From Buxus sempervirens (Eukaryota; Streptophyta; Magnoliopsida; Buxales; Buxaceae), in the NCBI GenBank assembly GCA_947561395.2, contig OX387192.1, forward strand, positions 8,158,221 to 8,222,220: a stretch of DNA of 64,000 bases. Reading direction: 5' to 3'. Every line of letters begins with the position of its first letter. The first letter of the stretch is position 1. The translations under genes and the position numbers were made by a program. The notes under the pieces were generated by a model. The model did not search any database, had not been told where the DNA came from, and worked only from the letters and a program-made list of their open reading frames with translations. Positions 21,627 through 32,600 of the stretch are shown here, in pieces.

Positions 21627-23223
21627 ATTAGGGTTTCGCTTGAAGTCACTAGAAAAAAAATGTAGTGATAAATTGATGAAGATCACTCACAATCACGAAG
21701 ATCTACAAAAAAAAAAACAGATAGAATCAAATAGAATAGAAAGGATCAATACCTCTCCATAGATAACATTGGAAATTTGGATTCCGATTGGAAAGTGGAG
21801 TTCTGCATGCTCCATTATTGTGAACCATGGTGTTATTGTCTGTTTCAATTGAAGCTCTTATTCTCTTTCGCAAACGAAAACGAAGGCATTGAAGAGAGAG
21901 GGAGATATATCTTTGAGAAGTGATAGAGAGATTGATAGATAGAGAGACACGAAGAGACCAATAGAAGCCAAGACATAGAGATGTAATCATCATCATTATC
22001 AAAAGCCAATTCCCACCAACAGAGAAATGCAAAAAATAATAAAACTTTTAGTCACAATATATGTTAGCTATGGAGATATCCGAAGAAAATCGATTTTGCA
22101 TATGGTGCTTGTTCAAACAACATATTTTAATAAAGCTGAGGATAATAAAGCATTTACTAGAGTTGTTCAATTTGTGTTCTTTCCTACAAAAGTAGTAGGG
22201 AAGCTAGGGTTTTAGACACCTAGGTGACCTTTTGTCCCCTTAACATCTAAATGCCAAATAAGGGGATATTCTAGATAGAAAAATACTAACTTTGTCCCAT
22301 TTAGGTTTTTTTCCCAACGTTATAAAACGTTATATATTTTTTACTCGATTGCTAGCTTAAGCTACTATGCCATACCCATTTTGGCACAATTTCTGATTAG
22401 AAAAATGGGGTTACAATCTTTAAATTATAGTAGGTAGGCAATGGATAGGACATCCAACGGAAGAAAATTAGACATGCCATGCTGAAAGGGAAGCTTTTAG
22501 AATATGGGAATAATCTCATACAAAGGAGTCCAGTTTTTGCAAAAATCTCATTACACACGGTGCTACAGTTCTCAATTGCAACAAATCTAGGGTATATCTG
22601 AGAGTAGAAACCCGAATCGTATTAGATTTGAAGTAGGTCTAGTTCTTCTGTAAGGATGAAAGGTATTAGAGAAGAAGAAGATGTGATCTCTAAGTTGAGT
22701 TCTTAATGCTTAACAGGATGATTTCTCCTTGCAGATTGTTCTCTTGTCTCTAGGACAGTATTTCTAGTCTCTCAAATCAGTTAAATGTGCCACCCCAATC
22801 TCTAGGGAGGGCATTTTATTCATAGACCTTAGGATGCTCTAAGATTGTGGCGTGTGTCACAATCAAGCCATAAGGTTGTTACTAATAGATAGGAATGAAC
22901 TTCAACACCGTTGAGGATAGATTCATTATAAGTGTCACATAAGTATCTTTAATAGATGAATTTGACACAGCGTGCTCTTTGATTTGCTGCTTTTCAAGGA
23001 TTGCTATTGGATATGGTGGATGAAAATCATAAGATTGATTCGCACCGTGATGTTGGTTTCTATCCTTCCTCAGCAGATTTTCAAATCCATCCTTTGACGA
23101 AGTCGGCTGTCTTGGTCACTTCCACTGACAAAACTTGACGGCAGATTTTTCTTGTCAGCACTCTCCACAATAGGCGATGTTGGATCAGCATTTTGTTGAT
23201 ATGAACTGTTTGAAATAGTTCTG
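21627..23223. other. Intergenic stretch without recognisable feature
   Basis: AT-rich, with only short chance frames. I see no family motif, RNA gene or clear repeat. Confidence 0.45.
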
Positions 23224-23608
23224 TGTTACGATCCTAAATTTTAAATGTTTAACCAATAAAGTCTCCTTAAGCCCCAGGATTGTTGGAGCAATGGTTAGGC
23301 ACGTAACAAATGGTATCAAAGCCAACCATCACGTTCCGAGGTCAAGTTATGGGAGGGGCAACCTATAAGCTGGATTAAAATGCTTTGGTATTACGTATGA
23401 GCATGGTGCTAAGTCATTGTATACTAATAAGTGAGTGGAACCACCGAAAGAGAAATGGCTACCATCGGTTCAGTGTCGATGGAGTGGGTTGTCGTGGACA
23501 TCGACTACGGAAGTGTAGTGAAATTTTGCAGACCTAGATGTTAAGTTATTAACTAATGAAGTCTCCATAAGCCCTGGGGTTGTTGGAGCAACAGCTAGGC
23601 ACGTAACA
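23224..23608 (+). mobile_element. TRIM-like miniature LTR element (candidate)
   Basis: A terminal segment starting TGTTACGATCC at 23224 ends CACGTAACA at 23308. Two bases later comes TGGTATCAAAGCC (23311-23323), close to the initiator-tRNA-Met primer-binding site of plant retroelements. A diverged second copy of the terminal segment (about 23538-23608) ends with the same CTAGGCACGTAACA. This would be a ~385-bp element with ~85-bp LTRs and a ~215-bp non-coding core, the right architecture for a TRIM. The LTRs are short for the class and the second copy's start is unclear. Confidence 0.5.
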
Positions 23609-23771
23609 GTGTCAATGGCGGTATCATCGACAAACACTTTGGAGAATGGCAATGCACAATGCCATTGAATTGAGAAAGGAGCCAAAGGTAGGAACAAATA
23701 CGAAGCCCGCCCTCTCGCTCACAGCTTTTCAAATTTTGTTTTTTTTTTTTTTCCTTTCTTTTTTGGCCTTA

Positions 23772-23999
23772 CTAGGGGACTACACGCATTATGCGCGTAG
23801 GAATGTATTTATAATGCTTTTTGAATTTGAATTTAAAGATAAATCTCATATTAAGCAACTAATTTTAGATGAAAAATGAAACTTAGTAGTTGATGACACA
23901 TCAAAATCGAGAATAGTGTGTGGGAGGTAAGTAGGGGATATTTCGGGCATAGATTATCAAGCCAGAATCTTGGCAATTCCCTTTATATATTAGTATAGA
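23772..23999 (-). mobile_element. Non-autonomous Helitron, 228 bp
   Basis: Read on the minus strand, it starts TCTATACTAATATATAAAG at 23999 after an A, and ends with CTAG at 23772 before a T: the A/T insertion and TC...CTAG ends of plant Helitrons. Just before the end lies the required hairpin (23780-23800; CTACRCGC facing GCGYGTAG around a 5-bp loop). There is no coding capacity and no terminal repeats. The combination of three diagnostic features makes the call fairly secure. Confidence 0.8.
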
Positions 24000-24904
24000 T
24001 CAAGAGAGGGTGATGGACATCTCCCTCAGGCATCACGTGATGCTTGCGTGCTCTCTTGTGGGATGCGTAGAGCTCATTTAGGAAAAATTGATTTTTAGTA
24101 ATACTTTTTGAAACATAATTCAGTCCTAATTCTTGACAATTTAAAAATAATGATACTTTCGAGCATTTGAAAACAAGTGTCATTTTACTCTTCATAAACC
24201 ATAATGCCCTTAATTACCAAGTCCTTTTGGTGGTTTACAAGTCAATAAATAGATTGTTATAAATCATTAAACAAGGTGTACAAGTCAATGGCTTATTACA
24301 AATCATTTAATGAAGTTTACAAATTTAAAATTTGACTGTTAAAGTAATTTATGCAGTTGAGAGTAATCTTGTCATATTCATATCCAAGGACTCATTTCAA
24401 AACCTGCCGTAACAAAATTAAAGTGACTGTGCTCGGTAACTTTCATCAATCTTTAAGACATCATGTGCTACGCCTACAGGTTCCCCTTGAAACTGCGTTC
24501 TCCCCAAAGAGATGTATATAGAGATGTGTTTATTGCCTATTTGTCACTAAAACAATGCCCATAATGAACTTACCACACAGGAAGAAAACAGATAGTAATT
24601 TATTCAGCTCAGGGCTTTGTGGTCCATGAATTGAAAAATATTATTTATTTCGAAATTATCAATAATTTGGTGACTTGCGTTTACATATCTTTTTTATTAA
24701 AAGAAACTTAACCGTGAGATACCCCACATAGCAGCTTCTCACTAAGGCTGTATTTGTACATGCGAGGAGAAGGTACCATTCCCCTTCAAGGATCGAAAGT
24801 GTTTTAAGATTAATCAGAGATCTTCATTGAGCCGTAGAACAAGATTAACGTTTCCAACCGCGGCTTGTTAAAAGTTAGAGACATTTTGTTAATTGTCATG
24901 GTTT
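24000..24904. other. Intergenic stretch without recognisable feature
   Basis: No gene or repeat family is recognised. Several near-repeated phrases about 60 bp apart (CAAGTCAATAAATAG, CAAGTCAATGGC) occur around 24240-24290. Confidence 0.4.
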
Positions 24905-25640
24905 TTTTGGGTAAATATTTAGGCTAAGCCCTTTCATTAACAAATAACAGCATTACAAGAGCATAGGCCAGAAGCCATGAATAATACAAAGACCAAACAT
25001 GAACACAGAAAAAGAGAAGATGCAGAATAACCATAACATCCATAAACCCAAACAGTGTTGCAATTTTTAACAAAATGTCAAACTTGTTGCCAAAACCACA
25101 TAAAACCACTTGAAAAACAGCGGTAAAGTCTGATGGAAGGTCCGTATACAAATAGATTGAAAGTGTAGTTAAAGGGGATAAAATCATTCTCGTCAAAGAT
25201 GTGATGAGAAGAGGGAAAGTACTAGGCAAACCGGTACTCGTCCCAAAGAAGAATGGCAACATGCAGAGGGTATAGAAAATGCCACGGCAACCTGCATCAT
25301 TCTTCGACATAACCACCCAACTAAAACAACAAAAAACGAAGATAAAAATAAACAGATAACTTGCTCCACTGGCAAGGAGCTGCAACATTGCAAACCACAT
25401 TCCGAGGCTGACAAGAAACACAAAATGGATTCAACTAACAAACCCCCAAAACAAAGCAACCATCAACCAACAAAAATAGGCCAGACAAAGAAAACATAGA
25501 GGAAGCAATATCCGATGAACCACTAAGGCAGATCCATCAGCAATTCCCCCCATCAGGGTCATCTGCGTCTGCATCATCCTCCGACTCCATAGCCATTCAG
25601 GGCGTCTACAAATAGCAACCACCAAAACGTTAATGTAACC
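24905..25640 (-). mobile_element. Probable 3' end of a LINE (non-LTR retrotransposon)
   Basis: On the minus strand the sequence ends TTAATGAAAGGGCTTAGCC ... TTACCCAAAAAAA, a form typical of plant L1 3' ends with a short A-tail (24905-24911). Further up, an acidic C-terminal-like reading (MESEDDADADDPDGG, about 25545-25595) precedes a stop. The long hydrophobic frame between is read from 3' untranslated sequence and is not considered a gene. The 5' boundary is not defined. Confidence 0.45.
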
Positions 25641-26652
25641 AAACCCTGACTCAGACGGATTCTTTTCTCTCTCAAGAGCCTAACCCGAAGAAGAAAGTGG
25701 AGAGTCGGATGAAATCACCTCAAAAAAACTTCTTCTCTCATCACAAGTCGATGATCTCCCTACGATTGAGTAAACAGAGCGAGCCGATTTGAGAACCTTG
25801 AGGTCGCAGGAGGTAGTCAATAACTAAGAAAACCAGCGAAGAGCGGCCAAGAAACAATACACAGAAATGTCAAACCGCTCTTCAAAACCATTAAAAAAGA
25901 AATGGGAAGAAGAGGATATTGACAGTCTAGTCTGAAACCGACAACACCACTGTCTCAACTGCCACAAAACCGCCTCGAGCCCAACAACACAATTCGCCAA
26001 ACAATCGCCAAAGCCCTCTACAGTTGGGGTCTTGTGCTAGTTTATAGAAGTCCAATAATTGGAGCCTATGGCCTTCCCCTCGTATTGGTAAAATGTGATT
26101 TTCACTGTAAATTATCTTATAACTCGTTTTTCTAAAATGACCAAAGAAACAACATGTGCATTTAAAAGGCAAACATAATTTAAATGACCACAGAAACCCA
26201 TCATTCTTTGCATTTCAATGAAACCATCTTTCTACCATTACCTCTCCCATATATCAGATTCTCTCCAGCAATCCTACCTCGTTAGAAATATAAAACCTGG
26301 AAACAATTACTACAATATTGAGTATTAACTTTCATGTCAGAAGAGCAAAGATCAAAAGAATCTTGTTACTGATTAGAGAACTGTACGTAGAAACAAAATT
26401 GAAAATTTCAGAACTTCCTCAATTCAATAGATATATTGAGCAGGCTGTGGAAGAGAGTACAGATGAAATGCGAAGTACTGAAAAATAATGAAACTTTTCA
26501 CTTAAAATGATTGAAGAATATTTTACAAAAACATGCTTACCAACCTCGACAGCCCAAAGTGGCGGCAAAAGATTACAGAAATCCATTGCAACAGGTGCTC
26601 CTCTCCATTTTGCAATGAGATATAAACCAGTATTATCAGGGAATGAGAACAT
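25641..26652. other. 3' flank of the UTP4 gene
   Basis: It contains the gene's 3' untranslated region next to the stop codon at 26653; its end cannot be placed from sequence alone. Nothing else is recognised. Confidence 0.45.
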
Positions 26653-29600
26653 TTATGTCCCAAAAATATGTCTGTGCACAGGAGGTGCATCAATGGTCTT
26701 GACTACTTCCATCCATGGCTTCTCTATGATCAACAATGAATTTTTTGACAGATGTCCTACAAATAAAACAGAATCTCTAAAAGAACTAAAATCAAAATTC
26801 TTTCCACCACTGAGTTTAACCTCCATGTTCTTCAGCTTTCTTTTTATTCTTGAATTGTTGCTATAATTTTGTGAGTTCTTCAATGGTAAGCCAAATCCAT
26901 TAGCTGTGCCACTTTCGTCATCTCTATCAACCGGCATTCCAAAGTCAATTAAGCACATTGCCCTGTCAATATTGAAAATCCGATGAACTAGATTACATTT
27001 TGATCCTCAAATGCTCTGTACTATGGGAGTTATTATATTCACAATACAGGAATGATTAAGTTGCCAGTGAATGGCTTCAATATAAAAAAAAATGCCATTA
27101 CATGGCAGTTGTTGTAAGTCCACATCACACTACATGTAGATGAGAGCCCAGGTGAAAGGGCAGTTTCCTGTCACCTAGTACCAACTGGAGATCAGTCTAA
27201 AGTGGAGAACTGATCATTATTAAACAAGGTATAATGTTAAATCTGCAGTTTCAATGAATGCTTACTCCAGAATATTGTTCTAAGCCTGTCAATGTTGGCA
27301 TTCACATGCAGTGGGATTTTACCTTTAACAGGCTTAAGGTTGTCGAATAAGAGGATGTTTGATAATGTCTTTAAAACCAGTTTTTTCTGTTGAAAACAGA
27401 AATCCAAAAATTTTGTTTGTTAAGGACAGTTTTCAAATTGATTAAAAAAAACTAAAAAAACAGCCCTATTTTTTAGAAGCTGAAACTCACGTTTTAAAAA
27501 CTGAAAATCATTTTCTGATGTTAAGGAAATTTTGTAACTTCTTGTTTGATTAATAAAATAACTCAAGGCTTCATTGACCATCGACGTAAACCTACCACTA
27601 TCAACACCATTTCTACCATCAGGTCAATCACCAACATTACCACTATCATCGTATCACTACCATCACTATTACCGCCATCACCACCACTACAATTACAACC
27701 AATGCCACTACCACCACACCATCACTACCACATCATGACCACCAACACCATCACACAACTACCAAATTCATTACTATCACCATCACCATACCACTTCTCT
27801 ACCACTGTAGCCACCACTACACAACCATTACTACTAGCATCAGAACCACCACTACACCATTACTACCAACACCACTACCACCAATGCCATTACTACCAAC
27901 CAGCACTACTGCCAACAATGCCACCACAACTGCCAATACCACCACCCAACCTACCAACATGCATCCATCACTACAACTACTACCGCCATCGCCATCACCC
28001 CAATACTATCACTACTATCACAATCATATCTACCACCACTACTATCACCACAAATGGCTTTTATATCATAATCATTCCACTAAACAAACACGCTTTTACT
28101 GATTTTTAAAAGTATAATTGATTTCAACTAAATGTTATCAAATGGGTTTTCCCTTCACTTGTAAATCACAAAAAACAATTGAAAATTTTCTGGTTTTCAA
28201 ATTGCTTATAAAAAAACATTACAAACAACCTCTAAAATATCAGGATACAGTACACATGCACGGTAAAGGGATCCATTGTTCAATCTGTATTATATCTGGT
28301 TGTACTTGTTCATGGGGTTTTCCACTGGTTATGGTCATCCAATCAACAAGGGATACCTCAAAATTTAAGGAAATTTGAACAGATCTCACCTCCCTGCATG
28401 TGTCACAGGTCCTGGTGATCCATTTATAAGCATTGTTTCTTTCAATGACAAATGGAATATAAATTTAATAAAATTCTATTGACTAATATCATTGATGCAC
28501 TGAGATTTTGATTGGTTGGTGGTAGACTGTAAAATCCCAAAGGAACAGAAAAAGTCAGATACCAAAACTCAGCCTCCAACATAAGTGATCAAATCTTCAC
28601 GGTATATGGAAGGAAAGCAGAGTACCTGGCACTGTAGATCACAACAGAATTTGATCCTGAAGGTGGAAATGAAAGCCCGATAACTTCCCCAGGAAATTCC
28701 TGAAATCTTCTAGGCAAAACATGTGTGTGGCGCATTGACCATTCTCCCAACTGTCTGGCCTCCACATCAAAAGCGAAGACCTGATTTGCTGACGTTGTGA
28801 TTATAAGCACATTGCTGTTTCCAGGAGGAAACCCACCAGCAGTAACAGAAGCCCCATCCAATCTTGATATGAACCAATGCTGCCTATCAGACATAAGTAT
28901 GAACCAATTACTCCCAAAATCACACGATTAAGCAAGATAAATGAATATTATGAACTGGAAAAATGTTCAAATGGAACTTGTATCAATAAAATGAAGTCAC
29001 AGAATCAATAGAATGACGGAAACCAGTCATATGAGCATGTAAATAATAAAAGAAACAGGATATATGAAATAACTCAAAAATTATAAAACATGGGAAATAT
29101 AGAGATTTACCATAAATTGCCAGAATTTTGTATAAAGCCTATGAATGCATGCTAGGCTAGACCATAATAACAGCAAGATGTCTAAGACCTGATGCTATAT
29201 GCCAGGCCAATCTGTGAACGTAATCAAAATATGTAATATCTGAGGAACCAGGACAGGAAAATTAAGAATGTGACAGAATGTAATAAAGAATTTCTGAAAC
29301 AGGTTAACCTATTTAAGCCATGTTGTGCCATGAGCCATGCAAAATATACATATTGGTGTGTGGGAACAAAGTAATGGTGAATTCTTGTATACATGATTGA
29401 TTATGTATGACCGAATGTTTTGACTGCGGTAACTGTGATTATATCCCTTGCAAGTAAACATTCTGATATTAAATGATGAGGATGTTGTGAAGGAAGGGCT
29501 CATTAAGTTAGAAGTCATCAATTTACGATGGGAAAATAAGTAATTGGCTAAATGTAAGGGATGGCTATTGGCTAATCAATAACTCGGAAACCTAAAACAA

Positions 29601-32600
29601 AGGAAGGAAGGAAAGTCGACAGTATAATTCATATTGGATGCATTGATTGCTTTTTGCAGTTGATATGGTCTGAGGTAGCACTTACAAGAAGCAGACTACC
29701 ATAGACACATCCTAGAGATGGCAGCATAGGCAATAGACCAGCAGTGTCATCCTGAGTGTATCGGTATTATAGGAGCCATCTCAGACTACATATTACATGC
29801 TTTGAGGAAACTTGTTAAGGAGTGCCCTAATGGTCAATCCCCGCCTAAAATGGGGGATTCATGAATAGTTTGACCCACTTAAAGGATAAAAAGTGGATTA
29901 CCCAGGAAATCTGGCTCCAGTTTAGGATTAAAAATTCTAGTCCCCTAGCCTATTCAATCCCCTTCTTACAGCCCCACACGCCTGTGTTTATTGGTCTTTT
30001 GCATGTCAATATTAACACGAGAGCTTGCTTGCAAATATGGCAAGCATACAAATATATTGAATAGTGTTGGCAGAAAATGTCAAAATTATGATCATGGTGT
30101 CACAGTAATCGAAATCAGACTCAAAATATGTGGATTTCAATTACTTCCAAGGACTTATAAGCTGTGTGCTGATTTGAGGGATTGCCCATATACTGAGATG
30201 TGTTGGCTAACTCCTTTGAGTCATATCTTCTTTAGGTGTATAGTGAATTAAAAAGCTGAAGTTACACAGCCAATCTACCCTAAAGGAAAACTTGATATGA
30301 GCAATAAAAAGAGAGATAATCATGAGGTTTAAGTTGAATGAAAATTTTATGAAATCCATTTTGTATGAACTTTGATACAAGCAAAGAGTAGTGTTCTCAA
30401 AAAATAGTTATTTTTCAGCTAGCAGCATGTTTCAAGGGTGAAATGCTGCTAGCTTGAAAATTAACATTGCTTTTTTTTTCACGCACATGTGCGCACAAAA
30501 CAGAGTTAAAATAAGGTCGATTTGGGAGAAATCTTTGCCCAAATCAACCATACGAAGAGAGATGCCAACCGAAACTCCCTATTCTTGATTTCTTCTTCAA
30601 AACTCCCCCATTTGCTACAAAATCTCTCCTAAACCTCTTCAAATCTCAAGATCTTGGTGGTAGAGCACATTAGACATGATTTGGAGTGGCATTTAGAGTT
30701 CTACCATGATTTGGAGTGACATTTAGGTAAAACATGTTTTTCTTCTACTTTATAGACTTAAAGGTAATAGAATGAGCTGATTTTTGGATATGTTATATAG
30801 CGACACCCGCTCTATCGATAGGTATCGCCATCTATAATTATTTTATTTAAATTATTTTTTAATTATTTGTCGTGAAAATTGATTAAATATAGGGAAATAT
30901 ATATAAAAATACAACAAATAATGTTACAAATTAGTAAAAATTACTATGAATTATAATGACAATATGCTGTTTTATTTTGTTAATATTTATATACTTTACA
31001 GATTTTTAAATTACTTTATATATGTTAATATATAACTATTTAAATAATATAAATACTATATATACAATGAAAAAATCGAGACTTAACAAAAAATATGAAC
31101 AATTGATTTAAAAAATAAAAAAAATAAATGATTACATTTCGACAATTATTTAATTATATAATACAATAGAAGTTCAATAAAAAAAATAAAGAAATTAATA
31201 TAAATTTATTTATAAATCTGAAAAAATATATAAGAATAACAATATGTCGCAATAAAAATTATAAAAACTTGTGGGAATGAAATTTATGATTATATTATTT
31301 TTATTAACATTTTAAGTAAATAAATATTTAAAAATGTAAAAATATTTAAAAATATACAAAAAATTACAAAAAAGTTTGTTCAATCAATTGAAATAAATAA
31401 TGCACTATCTATAAAGTTAAAAAAATATGAAATTATGTTTATAATGCCTTACTAATTTGTTTTGTAATATATCTAACTAAGCTGTTGCAGGTATTTTATT
31501 TGTTCATTGTACAGGTCTCCCTCGCATTTTTGATTGTTTACGATTGTTACTTCAGTGTATTGATCTAATATGGCTTCGGGCAGTGGAGGTAATCAGTAGG
31601 GTCGAAAGCAACTAGATATTGGCTGGATCTACTATAAGAAAGTGGATGGGGACGGAAATAAAACAGAATGCAATTATTGTGGCCAGAGATTTAACGGTGG
31701 TGGGATTTCATGCCTGAAACAACACTTAGCACACGGCTACAAAAACGTAGTGAACTGTCCAAAAGTGCTTCCAAAAGTAAAAAAGCAGATGAGATCATCT
31801 ACAGGCAAGGACGACTGGTCGCAAAGAGAAGAGGGCTGTAGAGGATGAAATCAGACGTAGGCTAAGAGAGCCAGTACGCCCACCTGCTGGGGTTGAGGAT
31901 TCAGACAATAACATTGTCTACCCCGCTGATGTCAACACTGAGGCAAAGGGGGCCACATTTCGAGCCACCATTCGAGATTCCTTACAGTCCGAGTACGAGA
32001 GGAGGGAGAGCCACAGATTGAGCTTTAAGAGGGGTGGTAACTCTGGAGGTAACCATGCTACTGGTGCTGAAGGTTCAGGGCACGGGGCTGAGCTTGAGTT
32101 AGGGCGGACACAAAGCATGAAGATGCCAGACTATCCTACAAAGCCCTCGTTATATCGTTCTTCTGGATCAAGACAGAAGAGACTGAGGGATATTTGCAGC
32201 AAAGGATCACTGAAGGAGAGAATGAGAAAGTACATATCAAAGTTCTTCATCTTTAATCACATCCCAGCAAATGCAACAGCATCACCCTACTTCAAGAACA
32301 TGGTCGACACTATTCAGGAGGCAGGTCTAGGAGTCCAGCCCTTTACATCCCATGACATTATGAGCAGATATCTAGATGGTGAGGAGAGGGAGATGAAAGA
32401 TTTTATTGTATCCCTACAACCACACTAGAAGCAGTTTGGGGTGACTATCATGTATGATGGTTGGACATGTCCTACTAGATTGTCCATCATCAACTTCATT
32501 GTATACTGTAAAGGCAAGGTAGTATTCTTGAAATCAATTGACGCATCAAATAAAATCAAGGATGAGAACTATACAACACAAGGTTTTTAAGTATCGGCCG

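Noticed and set aside
23311-23323. Endogenous pararetrovirus because of a tRNA-Met-type primer site
   Set aside because: No capsid, movement or reverse transcriptase reading is nearby, and paired terminal copies fit a miniature LTR element better.
24924-25421. 165-codon hydrophobic minus-strand frame
   Set aside because: It lies in the apparent 3' untranslated part of a LINE, beyond an acidic C-terminal-like segment and stop. Its hydrophobicity follows from T-rich sequence.
26419-26652. 77-codon minus-strand frame directly after the UTP4 stop codon
   Set aside because: Its ATG overlaps the stop (TAAATG). UTP4 proteins end at the preceding FGT, so this is 3' untranslated sequence.
27546-28109. 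187-codon frame rich in Pro, His, Thr and Ile
   Set aside because: It is a reading of a degenerate CAY/ACC repeat inside a UTP4 intron and a TIR-bounded element; no domain or start context supports it.
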